The translations under genes were made by a program, and so were the position numbers. Below, piece by piece: positions 16,894-27,205 of a DNA stretch of 64,000 nt (position 1 is the first letter of the stretch; each line of letters starts with the position of its first letter). The notes beneath the pieces are model-generated. The model was not told the DNA's origin and did no database searches. It was given only the letters and a program-made list of their open reading frames with translations. This stretch comes from Clostridioides sp. ES-S-0054-01 (GTDB lineage: Bacteria > Bacillota > Clostridia > Peptostreptococcales > Peptostreptococcaceae): NCBI GenBank assembly GCA_021561035.1, contig CP067346.1, positions 2,945,001 through 3,009,000 on the forward strand. The letters run 5' to 3'.

Positions 16894-19668
16894 TTAATTT
16901 TTACTACTAAAATTCATAGTTCCACTATTTTTCATTGTTCTAAGGATTAGCTTTACAAACTCATTTGAAAACAGAATAGTAGATGCAAATAATATTATTT
17001 TTATCCACATATCAAAGTCTAAAGAAACAGAATTAAAGAAACTCTGGAATACTTGTGTAAATATTATTTGAATTACACCCGTAACGACTATTATTTGTAA
17101 TGCCAGCTTATTTTTAAAGAAATTTGGTATTGTACTATTCAAACCAAACTCTCTACAATTTAATGCATTAAAAAGGGCACTGAATGCAAATAAAGAAAAT
17201 ATAACAGTACCTTGTTCTTCTGGTGTAGCTCCCAATATATTAAAAGCTGATTGAGTAAATACAATTGTAATTATAAGAATAGCATTTATAATAATATTTA
17301 CAAACATAGACCTAGCTATTATACCAGAATGTCTATTTATTGGTTTTCTTTTTAATACATAATCTCTAACAGGTTCTAATCCTAAGGCTAGAGCTGGAGG
17401 ACCATCCATTATTATGTTTACCCATAATAATTGTATTGTGGTAAATGGCATATCCTTACCAGTAAGTTGAGATATTATAGCAATTATAAATGCCACTATA
17501 TTTACAGTAAGCTGAAACTGTATAAATCTTTGAAAATTCTCATATATACCTCTTCCCCATTTTATTCCATCTACTATTGTACTGAAACTATCATCAGTCA
17601 ATATTATATCTGCTGCATTTTTAGATACTTCTGTACCTGAAATACCCATTGCAATTCCAACATCTGCTTGACTAAGAGCTGGAGCATCATTTATACCATC
17701 CCCTGTTACAGCTACAACTTCGCCACTTTTTTGAAGTGCAGAAACTATTCTCATTTTTGTATCTGGTTTACTTCTTGCAACAATAGATATTCCTTTGATT
17801 TCTTCTCTCAATTCTTTATCTGTCAATACATCTATATAAGTTGCTTCAACTGCCTTTTTCCCATCATTCAATAATCCTAATTCATTACCAATAGCTGTTG
17901 CTGTATTGATATTATCTCCTGTAAGCATTTTTACATCTACTCCTGCATTAAATGCTTTATCAATCGACTCTTTGACCCCTTCTCTCAGTGGGTCTACTAT
18001 TCCCACAAATCCACTAAAAACTAGATTATCTTCCTTCATGTAACCTCTTGGATTTCCTATTAAATTCAATTCACCTTCTGAAGTTATTGCAACTTCTATT
18101 TTAGACTTACTCATCTTTTTATAAGCAAATCCTAATGTTCTCATAGATTTAATTTGTAATTTCTTAATCTCATCTAAAATACTTTTTTCTATTTTTGGAG
18201 TTATTGGAACAATATTTTTTCCTTGTTGTACATAAGAACATTTTTTTAATAATACTTCTGGTGCACCTTTTGAAAGTAATATCTCTGAATCCTCTTGACG
18301 AATTAATGTCGACATTTTCTTTTCTTCTGAGCTAAAGGGTATTTGTGATATCAAATAAGTCTGTTTTCTCATTTCATTATAGTTCTTATCATTGTGATAT
18401 AAAAGTAATGCACACTCTGTTGCACTTCCTATATATTTAAATGAGTTTTCTTCTTTTTCTATGTCTGCAGTTGAATTTACTATACAGTTTTGTTCAAAAT
18501 AGCTATTACTTTGATACTCTCCTCCACCTATATACTTACCATCAACGTATGCTACTTCCACCATCATTTTATTTTGTGTTAAAGTACCTGTCTTATCAGA
18601 ACATATTACAGAAACAGAGCCTATAGTTTCACAGGCTTCTTTCTTTGTTACTAGAGCATTTATCTTTGCCATCTTTTGCATAGTTATAGCTAGTGTAATA
18701 TTTATCATAGTTGGCAAACCTTCTGGAACAGTTGCAACTATTAAGGCAATACAAACCATATATGCGTTTTTAGCAGGTTCTAATGATTGTAAGAAAGATA
18801 ATATACTGCTTGTATCTAAGACTAGCATACCTTTTCTCTGCATTTGTATAATCATAAACATACACAATAAAGTAGCTATTACCCCTGATATGCCTGCTAT
18901 TTTAGCCCCTAACTTCCCTAATTTAATTTGAAGCGGAGTTTGTTGGTCTTCATTTGATAAATTCTGTGCTATCTTACCCATCTCTGTCTTATCACCAATA
19001 TGAGTGACAACCATTATCCCTCTACCATATGCTACAAGAGTTCCTCCAAATACCATGTTGACTTGCTTTGCAGGTATTGTATCCTGTTCAATTATTTCTG
19101 TCTTAGAATAAACTACTTCCATATCCAATATAGCATCAGCATTCTTAGCTACATCATCTGACTCTCCTGTTAGCATATCTTCTCTAAGTTTCAAATTTAT
19201 AGATTGTATAAGTCTTCCATCTGCTGGTATCATATCTCCCGTTTCTATATATACAATATCTCCGGGTACTAAATCATTTTTTGATATTTTAATTATCTTT
19301 CCATTTCTAAGTACTTTTACTTCTATATTTTCAGTTAATTTTGATAGGGCATGAGCTGCTTTTTTAGATTTTCCTTCAGTTATTATACCTATTGAAATCC
19401 CAATGAAAATAGCCCCTAAAATACCTAATGCATCATGTAATTCCCCTACAAAAGAACTTATCACTGCTGCTCCTATAAGAATTAATATCATAGGCTCTGT
19501 CAAGCTTTCTCCCAACTCGTCCCAAAATGTTCGCCCTTCTTTTATAGTAAATTCATTTAATCCATATCTAAGCTTCCTTTCTTCTACCTCATTATCATCA
19601 AGTCCAATTTCTGGATTTGTTTTTAAGTATTTTAATACTTCTTTGGTAGGTTTATTATAATACCTCAT
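16894..19668 (-). CDS. P-type cation (Ca2+)-transporting ATPase
   Basis: 924 residues, full length for the P2 (SERCA/PMCA-like) class. In order: cation-ATPase N domain (TKEVLKYLKTNPEIGLDDNE), the LTGES actuator motif, helix 4 with VPEGLP, the phosphorylated Asp in CSDKTGTLTQNKM, the KGAPE nucleotide site, MLTGDNINTA and the hinge VTGDGINDAPALSQADVGIAMG, then the C-terminal six-helix region with a WVNIIMDGPPALALG stretch. The PEGLP helix and overall class point to Ca2+ export, though related enzymes move Mn2+. The ATG follows an AAGGGGG site. It is apparently monocistronic. Confidence 0.9.
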   Translation of the reverse strand: MRYYNKPTKEVLKYLKTNPEIGLDDNEVEERKLRYGLNEFTIKEGRTFWDELGESLTEPMILILIGAAVISSFVGELHDALGILGAIFIGISIGIITEGKSKKAAHALSKLTENIEVKVLRNGKIIKISKNDLVPGDIVYIETGDMIPADGRLIQSINLKLREDMLTGESDDVAKNADAILDMEVVYSKTEIIEQDTIPAKQVNMVFGGTLVAYGRGIMVVTHIGDKTEMGKIAQNLSNEDQQTPLQIKLGKLGAKIAGISGVIATLLCMFMIIQMQRKGMLVLDTSSILSFLQSLEPAKNAYMVCIALIVATVPEGLPTMINITLAITMQKMAKINALVTKKEACETIGSVSVICSDKTGTLTQNKMMVEVAYVDGKYIGGGEYQSNSYFEQNCIVNSTADIEKEENSFKYIGSATECALLLYHNDKNYNEMRKQTYLISQIPFSSEEKKMSTLIRQEDSEILLSKGAPEVLLKKCSYVQQGKNIVPITPKIEKSILDEIKKLQIKSMRTLGFAYKKMSKSKIEVAITSEGELNLIGNPRGYMKEDNLVFSGFVGIVDPLREGVKESIDKAFNAGVDVKMLTGDNINTATAIGNELGLLNDGKKAVEATYIDVLTDKELREEIKGISIVARSKPDTKMRIVSALQKSGEVVAVTGDGINDAPALSQADVGIAMGISGTEVSKNAADIILTDDSFSTIVDGIKWGRGIYENFQRFIQFQLTVNIVAFIIAIISQLTGKDMPFTTIQLLWVNIIMDGPPALALGLEPVRDYVLKRKPINRHSGIIARSMFVNIIINAILIITIVFTQSAFNILGATPEEQGTVIFSLFAFSALFNALNCREFGLNSTIPNFFKNKLALQIIVVTGVIQIIFTQVFQSFFNSVSLDFDMWIKIILFASTILFSNEFVKLILRTMKNSGTMNFSSKN

Positions 19669-19744
19669 AACTTTATCCCCCTTGTTAATTATCTATAAAG
19701 AATTATATGCTTATGATAGCTTGTATATTACTTTTCAAAAAAAA

Positions 19745-19771
19745 TAAGGCGTTGATTAATCAACACCTTAT
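19745..19771 (-). terminator. Terminator of glyA
   Basis: Minus strand: AAGGTGTTGA-TTAA-TCAACGCCTTATTTTTTT, a ten-pair stem with one G-T pair and a T run. It is located about 65 bases after the glyA stop. Confidence 0.85.
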
Positions 19772-19836
19772 AGCGGTTATATATTATTAGGTTTTATGTT
19801 ATAGGCTTTATAGATTGTGGGCTAAAATCAATACAC

Positions 19837-21093
19837 TTAATCTTCAAAATACCCTTCTGGATATAATGGAAACTTAGATATAAGCTCTTGAGCTTCTGCT
19901 TTACACTCATCTAATACTTCTTTATTGTCAATATTTTCTGCTACCTTATTCATTATTCCTGCTATCTGTACAACTTCTTTTTCTTTAAGACCTCTTTGAG
20001 ATATGGATGTAAGACCTATACGAACGCCACTAGTTACAAATGGTGATTGTGGGTCATCAGGTATAACATTTTTATTAACTGTTATCCCTACATATTCAAG
20101 AGCTTTTTCAAACTGTTTACCTGTAAGATTTTTACTTCTTAAGTCAACCATAACTATATGGTTATCAGTTCCTCCACTTACAATACTAAAACCATGTGAA
20201 ATAAGTTCAGATGCTAGAGTCTGAGCATTTACTACAACTTGCTCCATTATTTTTTTAAATTTATCTGTACTTAAATACAATAGTGAAAAGGCTTTTGCTG
20301 CAACTGTATTAAGATGTATAGAACCTAATGTTCCTGGGAAAACACCTTTATCAAGTTTCTTTGCATGTTCTGCTTTACAAAGTATAATACCACTTCTTGG
20401 TCCACAGAAAGTCTTCGTTGTGGATGAAGAAACAAAATCTGCATAAGGTACAGGGCTAGGAATTACTTTTGCTGCTACCAAACCTGCTACATGTGCCATA
20501 TCTACCATAAAGTAAGCTCCTACTTCTTTTGCAACCTTTGATATTCTTTCATAATCTATTAATCTTGGATATGAACTTGCTCCTGCAATTATAAGTTTTG
20601 GTTTACATTCTTTTGCTTTTGCTTCAAGAGCATCATAATCTATACGCCCAGTGTTTGGGTCTACTCCATAAAATTCATATCTATAAATGTCATGTAAAAA
20701 ATTAACTGTACTACCATGTGTTAAATGTCCACCTTGGTCAAGACGCATACTTAAGACGGTATCATTTGGTTTTAATATTGATGAATATACACAATAGTTA
20801 GCTGTAGAACCTGAATATGGCTGTACATTTACATGTTCTGCTCCAAATACTTCTTTTGCACGTTTGATTGCTAGAGTTTCAAGTTTATCTGCTTCTTCAG
20901 AACCTGCTTGAAAACGAGCCCCTGGATAACCTTCTTCCGTTTTATTTGTAAATACACATCCACTTAATTCAAGTACTTCTGTTGGTGCTGTACTTTCAGA
21001 AGCTATCATTTCAATATTATGCTCTTGTCTAACCAACTCATCAGCTACAATCTTATATAACTCTGGGTCTGAAATTTTTGTTGTTTTTAACAT
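19837..21093 (-). CDS. glyA: Serine hydroxymethyltransferase
   Basis: 418 residues, the normal length. It interconverts serine and glycine using tetrahydrofolate and PLP. Recognisable are EEGYPGARFQAGSEEAD, NVQPYSGSTANYCVYS, LDQGGHLTHGS, the cofactor strand FMVDMAHVAGLVAA and the Schiff-base lysine in SSTTKTFCGPRSGIILC, where GPRGG is altered to GPRSG. A terminator follows. I looked for a glycine or folate riboswitch in front and saw none; the upstream 180 bases are AT-rich with a normal ribosome site only. Confidence 0.93.
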   Translation of the reverse strand: MLKTTKISDPELYKIVADELVRQEHNIEMIASESTAPTEVLELSGCVFTNKTEEGYPGARFQAGSEEADKLETLAIKRAKEVFGAEHVNVQPYSGSTANYCVYSSILKPNDTVLSMRLDQGGHLTHGSTVNFLHDIYRYEFYGVDPNTGRIDYDALEAKAKECKPKLIIAGASSYPRLIDYERISKVAKEVGAYFMVDMAHVAGLVAAKVIPSPVPYADFVSSSTTKTFCGPRSGIILCKAEHAKKLDKGVFPGTLGSIHLNTVAAKAFSLLYLSTDKFKKIMEQVVVNAQTLASELISHGFSIVSGGTDNHIVMVDLRSKNLTGKQFEKALEYVGITVNKNVIPDDPQSPFVTSGVRIGLTSISQRGLKEKEVVQIAGIMNKVAENIDNKEVLDECKAEAQELISKFPLYPEGYFED

Positions 21094-21277
21094 AATAACA
21101 CCTCTTTTAAATTTAATTATTTTTATAAATTTAATGCAACTTTGTTTATATTTATATATTACTATATCGTTTTAATTAAATATATTATCATATTTTACAA
21201 TTTATTTAACTATTTTGACTTTTTAAATCTATATTATATGAAAACTTCCCTTAACTATAAACTATTGATAAGTAACC

Positions 21278-22366
21278 CTATTCCTGACTTTGTGTTGATT
21301 TTTCTCTACATGTAATAGCTTTATATACCATACAGACTAAAATTAAAAGTCCCATATAACCCGTATACGGATACAAAATATTTACTAGTTTACCAAATGG
21401 TAAGAATCCACCTATACAAGCCAAAATAGCTATTACTGTTGTTATTAATTTAAATTTAGGATGCTCATCTTCAACAATTCTATTAGTTACAGACCATAAA
21501 AGTGGAACAGCTGTTGTATATATACCTAATATAAGTGCAACTGAGAAAAGTACACCTACAATAGAAGCTATATTATCTGCTAAATAAAGTGATGGTATTT
21601 CTTTCATATATAAGTTTCCTATATCTGAAATCATAGCCAAATACATAACGATTCCAGCAGTCATAAATACTACTCCACCTAACAAACCTCCCCAGAAAGC
21701 ATCCTTTTTACTCTCAATAGAAGCTCCCATTCCTGTTAAAAAAACAATCATTACAATAATATTTAACGTATTATAAATTACACCTGAAACTATTGGACTT
21801 CCTGATGCTTTTGTAACTTCAATATTCTTCATAGCTTCTCCAACCATAGATAAACCATCAAAATGTTTAAACAAGCTTATTAATCCAACAGCAATTGTAA
21901 ATACTGCTATCACTGGTCCAATACGACCAAGTATACTTACTAATTTTTCTAGACCCATAGACACCGTGATTAACGTAGCAACAGCCATCAAAACTCTTCC
22001 CAAATAAGGATTTATACCATAGTATTCAGTTAAAGTTGAACCTGCACCAGAAATCATTACTATAAGAATTCCAAACAAAAATATTGGACTAAACCATTCG
22101 TAAAATTTTCCTAAAATCTTTCCACAATAAAAAGTATAAATTCTCGTTGGTTCTTTAAGTTTTAATTCTCTACCTCTAGTTATAACTTCAGCACCAAGAA
22201 ATGAAAATAACACCATTGATATTAATGCTCCAACTAGCCCCATATACCCTTGGGAGGCGAAAAATTGGAGTATTTCTTGACCTGTAGCAAATCCAGAACC
22301 AATTGCTGTTGCTAAATAAGCCCCTGCAATACAGATAATATTTTTCACATTCACTTTGTCTGACAT
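21278..22366 (-). CDS. YkvI-like amino-acid permease-type membrane protein
   Basis: 362 residues, about ten membrane helices, matching the YkvI/COG3949 family of the APC-type transporters. The first helix has GAYLATAIGSGFATGQEILQ, the unwound Gly-rich substrate helix. Function of the family is not firmly known; uptake of an amino acid is the usual guess. It lies downstream of, and in the same direction as, a sensor kinase and response regulator at 22650-24965, which makes it the likely target of that pair. A palindrome resembling a CcpA site is found at 22561-22574, in the 280-base gap before the gene. Confidence 0.7.
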   Translation of the reverse strand: MSDKVNVKNIICIAGAYLATAIGSGFATGQEILQFFASQGYMGLVGALISMVLFSFLGAEVITRGRELKLKEPTRIYTFYCGKILGKFYEWFSPIFLFGILIVMISGAGSTLTEYYGINPYLGRVLMAVATLITVSMGLEKLVSILGRIGPVIAVFTIAVGLISLFKHFDGLSMVGEAMKNIEVTKASGSPIVSGVIYNTLNIIVMIVFLTGMGASIESKKDAFWGGLLGGVVFMTAGIVMYLAMISDIGNLYMKEIPSLYLADNIASIVGVLFSVALILGIYTTAVPLLWSVTNRIVEDEHPKFKLITTVIAILACIGGFLPFGKLVNILYPYTGYMGLLILVCMVYKAITCREKSTQSQE

Positions 22367-22560
22367 ATTAAACTACCTCCATTATAAAGTTACCTTCTTC
22401 AACAAATATAAATTCTCAGCAAATTAAATGAAAATTCTGTCTTTTTTGAACAGTATTTTATTTGCTTTTTTTATTTTGTATATCTTTTTATTTTTATTTA
22501 TATATATTTTTTTATATAAATAGGTACATCTTTTATAAGGTTTAATATCATTAAATATGT

Positions 22561-22574
22561 TTAAAGCGCTTTAA
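22561..22574. promoter_or_regulatory. Possible CcpA (cre-like) palindrome
   Basis: TTAAAGCGCTTTAA is a perfect 14-base palindrome with the AAAGCGCTTT core of catabolite-response elements. It sits about 195 bases upstream of the permease start. Match by eye only. Confidence 0.35.
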
Positions 22575-22649
22575 TTTTTACTATAATTAAAGTATACTTA
22601 TTCAGACACACTCAAACAATTATCTATATTGACTTTTTATTTATCAATC

Positions 22650-23348
22650 TCAATTTTTAGTATTTAATTTATAGGCTTTTGGAGTCATTCCTTTTTCTAT
22701 CTTAAAATTCTTGTAGAAGTTGTTTAGACTATTATATCCAACTATTTCTGCAATCTCATTTATACTTTTTGTAGTATTTTCAAGTAATTCAATAGATTTT
22801 TCTATCCTTACATGATTTAGATATGATATAAAAGTTGTATTCAAATTACTTTTAAAAATTCTAGATATATTAGATGGATTAGTTAAAAATAATTTAGCAC
22901 AATCATTTAACTTTAAGTCCTTACCATAATTTAAATTTATATACTCTAGTATCTCATTTAATAAATTATTATTAGTATATTGATAACCGATAATATTTTC
23001 TACAGACCTAGTAAACTCGTTCATATCCAATGGTTTAAGGAGTATATCTTTCACATTTAGCCTTAAAGCTTTTTGTGCATATTCAAAATAGTCAAAAGCA
23101 GTTATTACTACAAAGTTTATTTTTTTAGACAGATGAGATGTTTTTTCTATTACTTCTAACCCATTATATATTGGCATTTGAATATCTATAAAAACTATGT
23201 CTGGTTCTAAACTAATTATCTTCTCTACTGCTTCATCACCAGATGTTGCTTTACCAACAATTTTTATTGGCATATCTTTCATTTCTATAAAGTGTGTTAT
23301 TATTTTTAAAACAGCTTCTTCATCATCTATTATTAGTGCTTTTCTCAT
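22650..23348 (-). CDS. Response regulator with AraC-type DNA-binding domain
   Basis: 232 residues. The receiver domain (1-120) has the acidic pair in LIIDDEEAVL, the phosphorylated Asp in PDIVFIDIQMP and the lysine in ILLKPLD. The C-terminal domain (about 135-230) is an AraC double helix-turn-helix: CAKLFLTNPSNISRIFKSNL, then INEIAEIVGYNSLNNFYKNF and the closing KGMTPKAYK. It is paired with the histidine kinase ending about 110 bases upstream. The probable target is the YkvI-like permease gene downstream, which has its own intergenic region. Confidence 0.88.
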   Translation of the reverse strand: MRKALIIDDEEAVLKIITHFIEMKDMPIKIVGKATSGDEAVEKIISLEPDIVFIDIQMPIYNGLEVIEKTSHLSKKINFVVITAFDYFEYAQKALRLNVKDILLKPLDMNEFTRSVENIIGYQYTNNNLLNEILEYINLNYGKDLKLNDCAKLFLTNPSNISRIFKSNLNTTFISYLNHVRIEKSIELLENTTKSINEIAEIVGYNSLNNFYKNFKIEKGMTPKAYKLNTKN

Positions 23349-23459
23349 GAGAATTCCTCCCTTTTAGCTTAATAATATAAAAAATAAGATATATAAAACA
23401 ACATAAAACATCTAATATATTTCTTAACATTTATAAAACTTATTAAGTTTACACAAGTT

Positions 23460-24965
23460 CTATACATATTCCTTATAATTTTCAATAGGAATTTTAATCA
23501 TTATGTAAGTTCCTTCTTTATCACTTGACTTTATATCCATATCAAAATCATTTCCATAAGCAGATGTAAATTTTGTATATATCAAAGATAGCCCATGACC
23601 ATTATTACTACGAATACCTTCCTTTATTTTGTCTATATTATTTTCCTCTAAAATAGTTCCATTATTATGAATTTCTATAATAGCATACTTAGAATCTACT
23701 CTTGCAATTATATCAACTCGCTTTTCTGTATCAATATCTCTAAATCCATGTGTAAAAGCATTTTCTACAATAGGTTGAATAAAGTTAAAAGGTACAGAAA
23801 GACTATAGAGTTTCTCAGGAATAAGATACTTTACTTTAAGTGCATCTCCATAACGCAATTTCTGTAAGTTTAAATAATTTTTAATATACAATATTTCTGA
23901 TTCTAATTCTACAAATCGTAAATCAGACCTCATTGTGTATCTAAACATTTTTGATAAATCTATTATTGCACTATATAAATCATAACTACCATCATCAAGT
24001 GCTATACTTGCCATTGAATTTAGAGTATTAAATAAAAAATGATGATTTATTCTTAAGTTGGTAACCATATCTTGAGCTACCCTTAAGTTCATTTCAAGTT
24101 GCTCTCCATAATGATATGTTCTTGCAATAGCATTCTCTTTTTCTTGTAAATCCTTTCTTATATCATTGAATGAACAAAAATTTATTATATTTTTAGATAT
24201 TTGTTTTAAAAGACGTTTTATACTTCTAGCAGCACCTTCTGGTATATCATATAAATTACTATGCGTTGTATCTAAATTTAAATCAGATAATAATACATAT
24301 CCTCCTCTTATAACTCCTATACTATTGTTTTTGTATAATATTGGGATATTATATATTGTTATCCCATACTTACATACAAATTGATTGCTACTTTTTTGAT
24401 TCATACAATCACAATTTTGAGGAAATTTCATAGGATTACATTCTTCAAAACAAAATAGAGGAAAATAAGGATTTTTTAAAACTATATTCCATGAATCATC
24501 ATATATAATTAATGGAATTTTAAATGGGTCTATAAATTGACCACGAATTGATTCTATTGCTGCATATAAATTTAAAGTGCTTTCACTATAATTTATTAAA
24601 GTCTTCTTCAAATAATTATTAGGATTAATTTCTATAACTTCACTTTCTCCTATATCACTTACATTATTTGAAACAATAAGCTCTTTTATAGGTCTATCAC
24701 CCGTATTTATAGTTTCATGTGTACTGCCAGATTCTATATAAAAAATCATACCTTGGTAAAAAGGCTTCCAGACTCCGTTAATAATATACAGACCCTCACC
24801 TTCTAAAATATATATCATTTGCTCTTGACCATAATGAACATGATTAAAATGTTTTTTACCTTGCATAGTTACTGCAATATATATATTCATAGCTTGTTTT
24901 GGATTGTTTTCGTCATAAGTGTGTTTCCATTCAATATATCCCCACTCTGTCTTTTGAACTTTCAT
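23460..24965 (-). CDS. Sensor histidine kinase with N-terminal cupin and PocR-like domain
   Basis: 501 residues and no membrane helices, so probably a soluble sensor. Residues 1-110 form a cupin (HFNHVHYGQEQMIYILEGEG, SGSTHETIN). About 130-270 resemble the PocR ligand-binding domain, with Cys-rich CFEECNP, NCDCMNQ and FVCKYG. Then comes the LytS-type His-kinase region with the phosphoacceptor in INHHFLFNTLNSMAS and the ATPase with PFNFIQPIVENAFTHGF and GHGLSLIYTKF. Cupin plus PocR suggests direct sensing of a small metabolite, with the cysteines possibly holding a metal or cluster. It forms a two-component pair with the gene at 22650. Confidence 0.8.
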   Translation of the reverse strand: MKVQKTEWGYIEWKHTYDENNPKQAMNIYIAVTMQGKKHFNHVHYGQEQMIYILEGEGLYIINGVWKPFYQGMIFYIESGSTHETINTGDRPIKELIVSNNVSDIGESEVIEINPNNYLKKTLINYSESTLNLYAAIESIRGQFIDPFKIPLIIYDDSWNIVLKNPYFPLFCFEECNPMKFPQNCDCMNQKSSNQFVCKYGITIYNIPILYKNNSIGVIRGGYVLLSDLNLDTTHSNLYDIPEGAARSIKRLLKQISKNIINFCSFNDIRKDLQEKENAIARTYHYGEQLEMNLRVAQDMVTNLRINHHFLFNTLNSMASIALDDGSYDLYSAIIDLSKMFRYTMRSDLRFVELESEILYIKNYLNLQKLRYGDALKVKYLIPEKLYSLSVPFNFIQPIVENAFTHGFRDIDTEKRVDIIARVDSKYAIIEIHNNGTILEENNIDKIKEGIRSNNGHGLSLIYTKFTSAYGNDFDMDIKSSDKEGTYIMIKIPIENYKEYV

Positions 24966-25025
24966 AAAAAATTCCTTTCTACTTGCAAATTATTTATGTT
25001 TATTTTTTTGTAAATTTAGTAAATA

Positions 25026-25093
25026 AAAAAGTGTACATACTCTTTCATATGATAGCTTACTATATCAATATTCATTAGTTTGTACACTTTTTT
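25026..25093 (-). terminator. Terminator of serS
   Basis: AAAAAGTGTACA and TGTACACTTTTTT pair across a long loop of about 43 bases. The T run lies on both strands, so it can work in either direction. It separates serS from the sensor kinase gene. Confidence 0.65.
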
Positions 25094-25157
25094 ATATTCA
25101 TTATTATTTTTTAATTGCTTCTAGTTTATCGTGTTATTAAAATACATAATTTAACTC

Positions 25158-26429
25158 TTATTTAATAACAGAAACTCCCATATATGGTCTCAAAACCTCT
25201 GGAACAACTACAGAACCATCTTCCTGTTGATAATTTTCCAATATAGCTGCAACACTTCTTCCAATAGCTAATCCAGAGCCATTTAATGTATGTGCATATT
25301 CAGCTTTAGAATCTTTATCTCTTTTAAATCTTATTCCTGCTCTTCTAGCTTGGAAATCTTCACAGTTTGAACAAGATGAAATCTCAACATATCTATTGTA
25401 ACTTGGCATCCAAACTTCCACGTCGTATTTAAAAGAAGCTGTAAATCCTAAATCACCTGTGCATATCTTTACTACTCGATATGGTAATTTCAATAATTGT
25501 AGCATAGTCTCAGCATTGTTAGTAAGTTTCTCTAATTCATTGTAAGATTCTTCTGGTGCTACTATTTTAACCATTTCTACTTTGTTGAATTGATGTTGTC
25601 TTACTAAACCTCTTGTATCTCTTCCAGCAGAACCAGCTTCTGACCTAAAACATGGAGTATAAGCTGTATAATTTATTGGTAATTGTTCAAATTTAAGTAT
25701 TTCATTAGCATGTATGTTAGTCAAAGGAACTTCTGATGTTGGAATTAGAAAATAGTCCAGCCCTTCTATTTTAAACATATCTTCTTCAAATTTAGGTAGT
25801 TGACCTGTACCTAAAAAACTATTTCTATTTGCCATAAATGGTGGAATAACTTCTGTATATCCATTTACTGTTGTATTTGTATCTAAGTAAAAATTTAATA
25901 ATGCTCTTTCTAACCTAGCTCCTAATCCTCTATAAAGAGTAAATCTTGAACCAGTTATTTTACTAGCTGTTTCAAAGTCAAGTATACCTAACTCAGTTCC
26001 TATTTCCCAATGAGCCTTAGATTCAAAATCAAAAGTAGTAGTCTTTCCCCAAGTTCTTACCTCAACATTGTCCTCGTCAGTTTCACCTCGTGGCACTTCT
26101 GGATGTGGTACGTTTGGTATTCTCATTAATAAGTATTCCATCTTGTCTTCTACTTCTTTAAGGTTTTGGTCTATTACTTTAATTTTATCAGATAACTCTT
26201 TTAGTTTAACTTTTTCACTTTCTACATCTTTACCTTCTTTTATAAGATTTGGTATATTTTTAGATGCTGTATTTAATTCATTTTTCATAACTTCAACTTC
26301 TTGAAGAATCTTTCGTCTTTCATCATCTAACTTAACTACTTCATCAAGGTTAAAGGCTTTTTCGCCCCTTCTTTCCATTGCTTTTTTTATACAATCTAAA
26401 TTTTCCCTTATTCTTTTTATATCAAGCAT
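25158..26429 (-). CDS. serS: Seryl-tRNA synthetase
   Basis: 423 residues, full length. An N-terminal coiled-coil arm ([20 protein letters not shown] to about 110) contacts the tRNA. Class II motifs follow: motif 2 in [27 protein letters not shown] (as [14 protein letters not shown] and HQFNKVE) and motif 3 in [17 protein letters not shown]. It charges tRNA-Ser in translation. AGGAGG precedes the ATG. Unlike many Firmicute synthetase genes I find no T-box (no AGGGTGGTACCGCG-like element) in the leader. Confidence 0.95.
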   Translation of the reverse strand: MLDIKRIRENLDCIKKAMERRGEKAFNLDEVVKLDDERRKILQEVEVMKNELNTASKNIPNLIKEGKDVESEKVKLKELSDKIKVIDQNLKEVEDKMEYLLMRIPNVPHPEVPRGETDEDNVEVRTWGKTTTFDFESKAHWEIGTELGILDFETASKITGSRFTLYRGLGARLERALLNFYLDTNTTVNGYTEVIPPFMANRNSFLGTGQLPKFEEDMFKIEGLDYFLIPTSEVPLTNIHANEILKFEQLPINYTAYTPCFRSEAGSAGRDTRGLVRQHQFNKVEMVKIVAPEESYNELEKLTNNAETMLQLLKLPYRVVKICTGDLGFTASFKYDVEVWMPSYNRYVEISSCSNCEDFQARRAGIRFKRDKDSKAEYAHTLNGSGLAIGRSVAAILENYQQEDGSVVVPEVLRPYMGVSVIK

Positions 26430-27205
26430 TTTTTCCTCCTCAGTACCTAAGATTGGATTTTATCTCTTAATCTCAAATAACTTCGATAATATACTTTATG
26501 CTTGAGGTTAAGAAACCCTTTTATTTTATCCGAACCTATTATTTTTATTTTATTTATATTTTACTCACTTTTTTAGTCATTGTCAAATTATATTTAATTA
26601 AATCAATATAATTTAATTTTAAGAGAATATTTCTAGATTCAACTTCATTATAATTATATCGATTTTGCCAATCAATTATCTATTTTGACTTTTTCTTTAT
26701 CAATCTTGTATAGTTATTAACTTTCATATAAGTTTATTTATATTATAATATATCTCTTATTTATATAGAACAATTTTAATGAATAATTCAAGTATAGGTA
26801 TGAAATTGAATTTTTTAGAACTGATTGTAAGAAATACTCAAAGAAGAATAGTAGTTCCCCAAGATTCACAATATATTTTATATGAAATGTTATAATGTAA
26901 TCCATTAATGAATTTAAATTTGGTATTATAAATTTAGCTCCAAAATCTTACTGTAAAGTAATATACATAGTTGTTTCATAAACTAATAACTGCTTAATTA
27001 TTTTATATAGTACATAGATAACTTTAATAAATTGATATTTCTTTAAAAAAGTAGAATCAATAAAATTATACTGGTAAATCTTCAATATAATAATTAAAAT
27101 TTAATAAAAAGGATAATTGTTGATTTAACTATAATTTTATTTAATTCTACCTAATTTTTTACCTAAACCTATTTTTATACAAATGATAAAATATCTAATT
27201 TACAT
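26430..27205. other. Non-coding AT-rich gap with a 38-codon orphan frame
   Basis: 775 bases separate serS from the amidohydrolase. The part before serS should hold its promoter. A frame at 26779-26895 (+) encodes 38 residues (MNNSSIGMKLNFLELIVRNT...) with unusually good protein-like composition (IVVPQDSQYILYEML) but no ribosome site, which could be a gene remnant. I see no tRNA, terminator or repeat elsewhere in it. Confidence 0.35.

Noticed and set aside
21094-21277. Glycine or tetrahydrofolate riboswitch upstream of glyA
   Set aside because: Sequence is plain AT-rich with no conserved aptamer motifs.
26430-26800. T-box leader for serS
   Set aside because: The conserved AGGGTGGTACCGCG-type element and specifier/antiterminator arrangement are absent.
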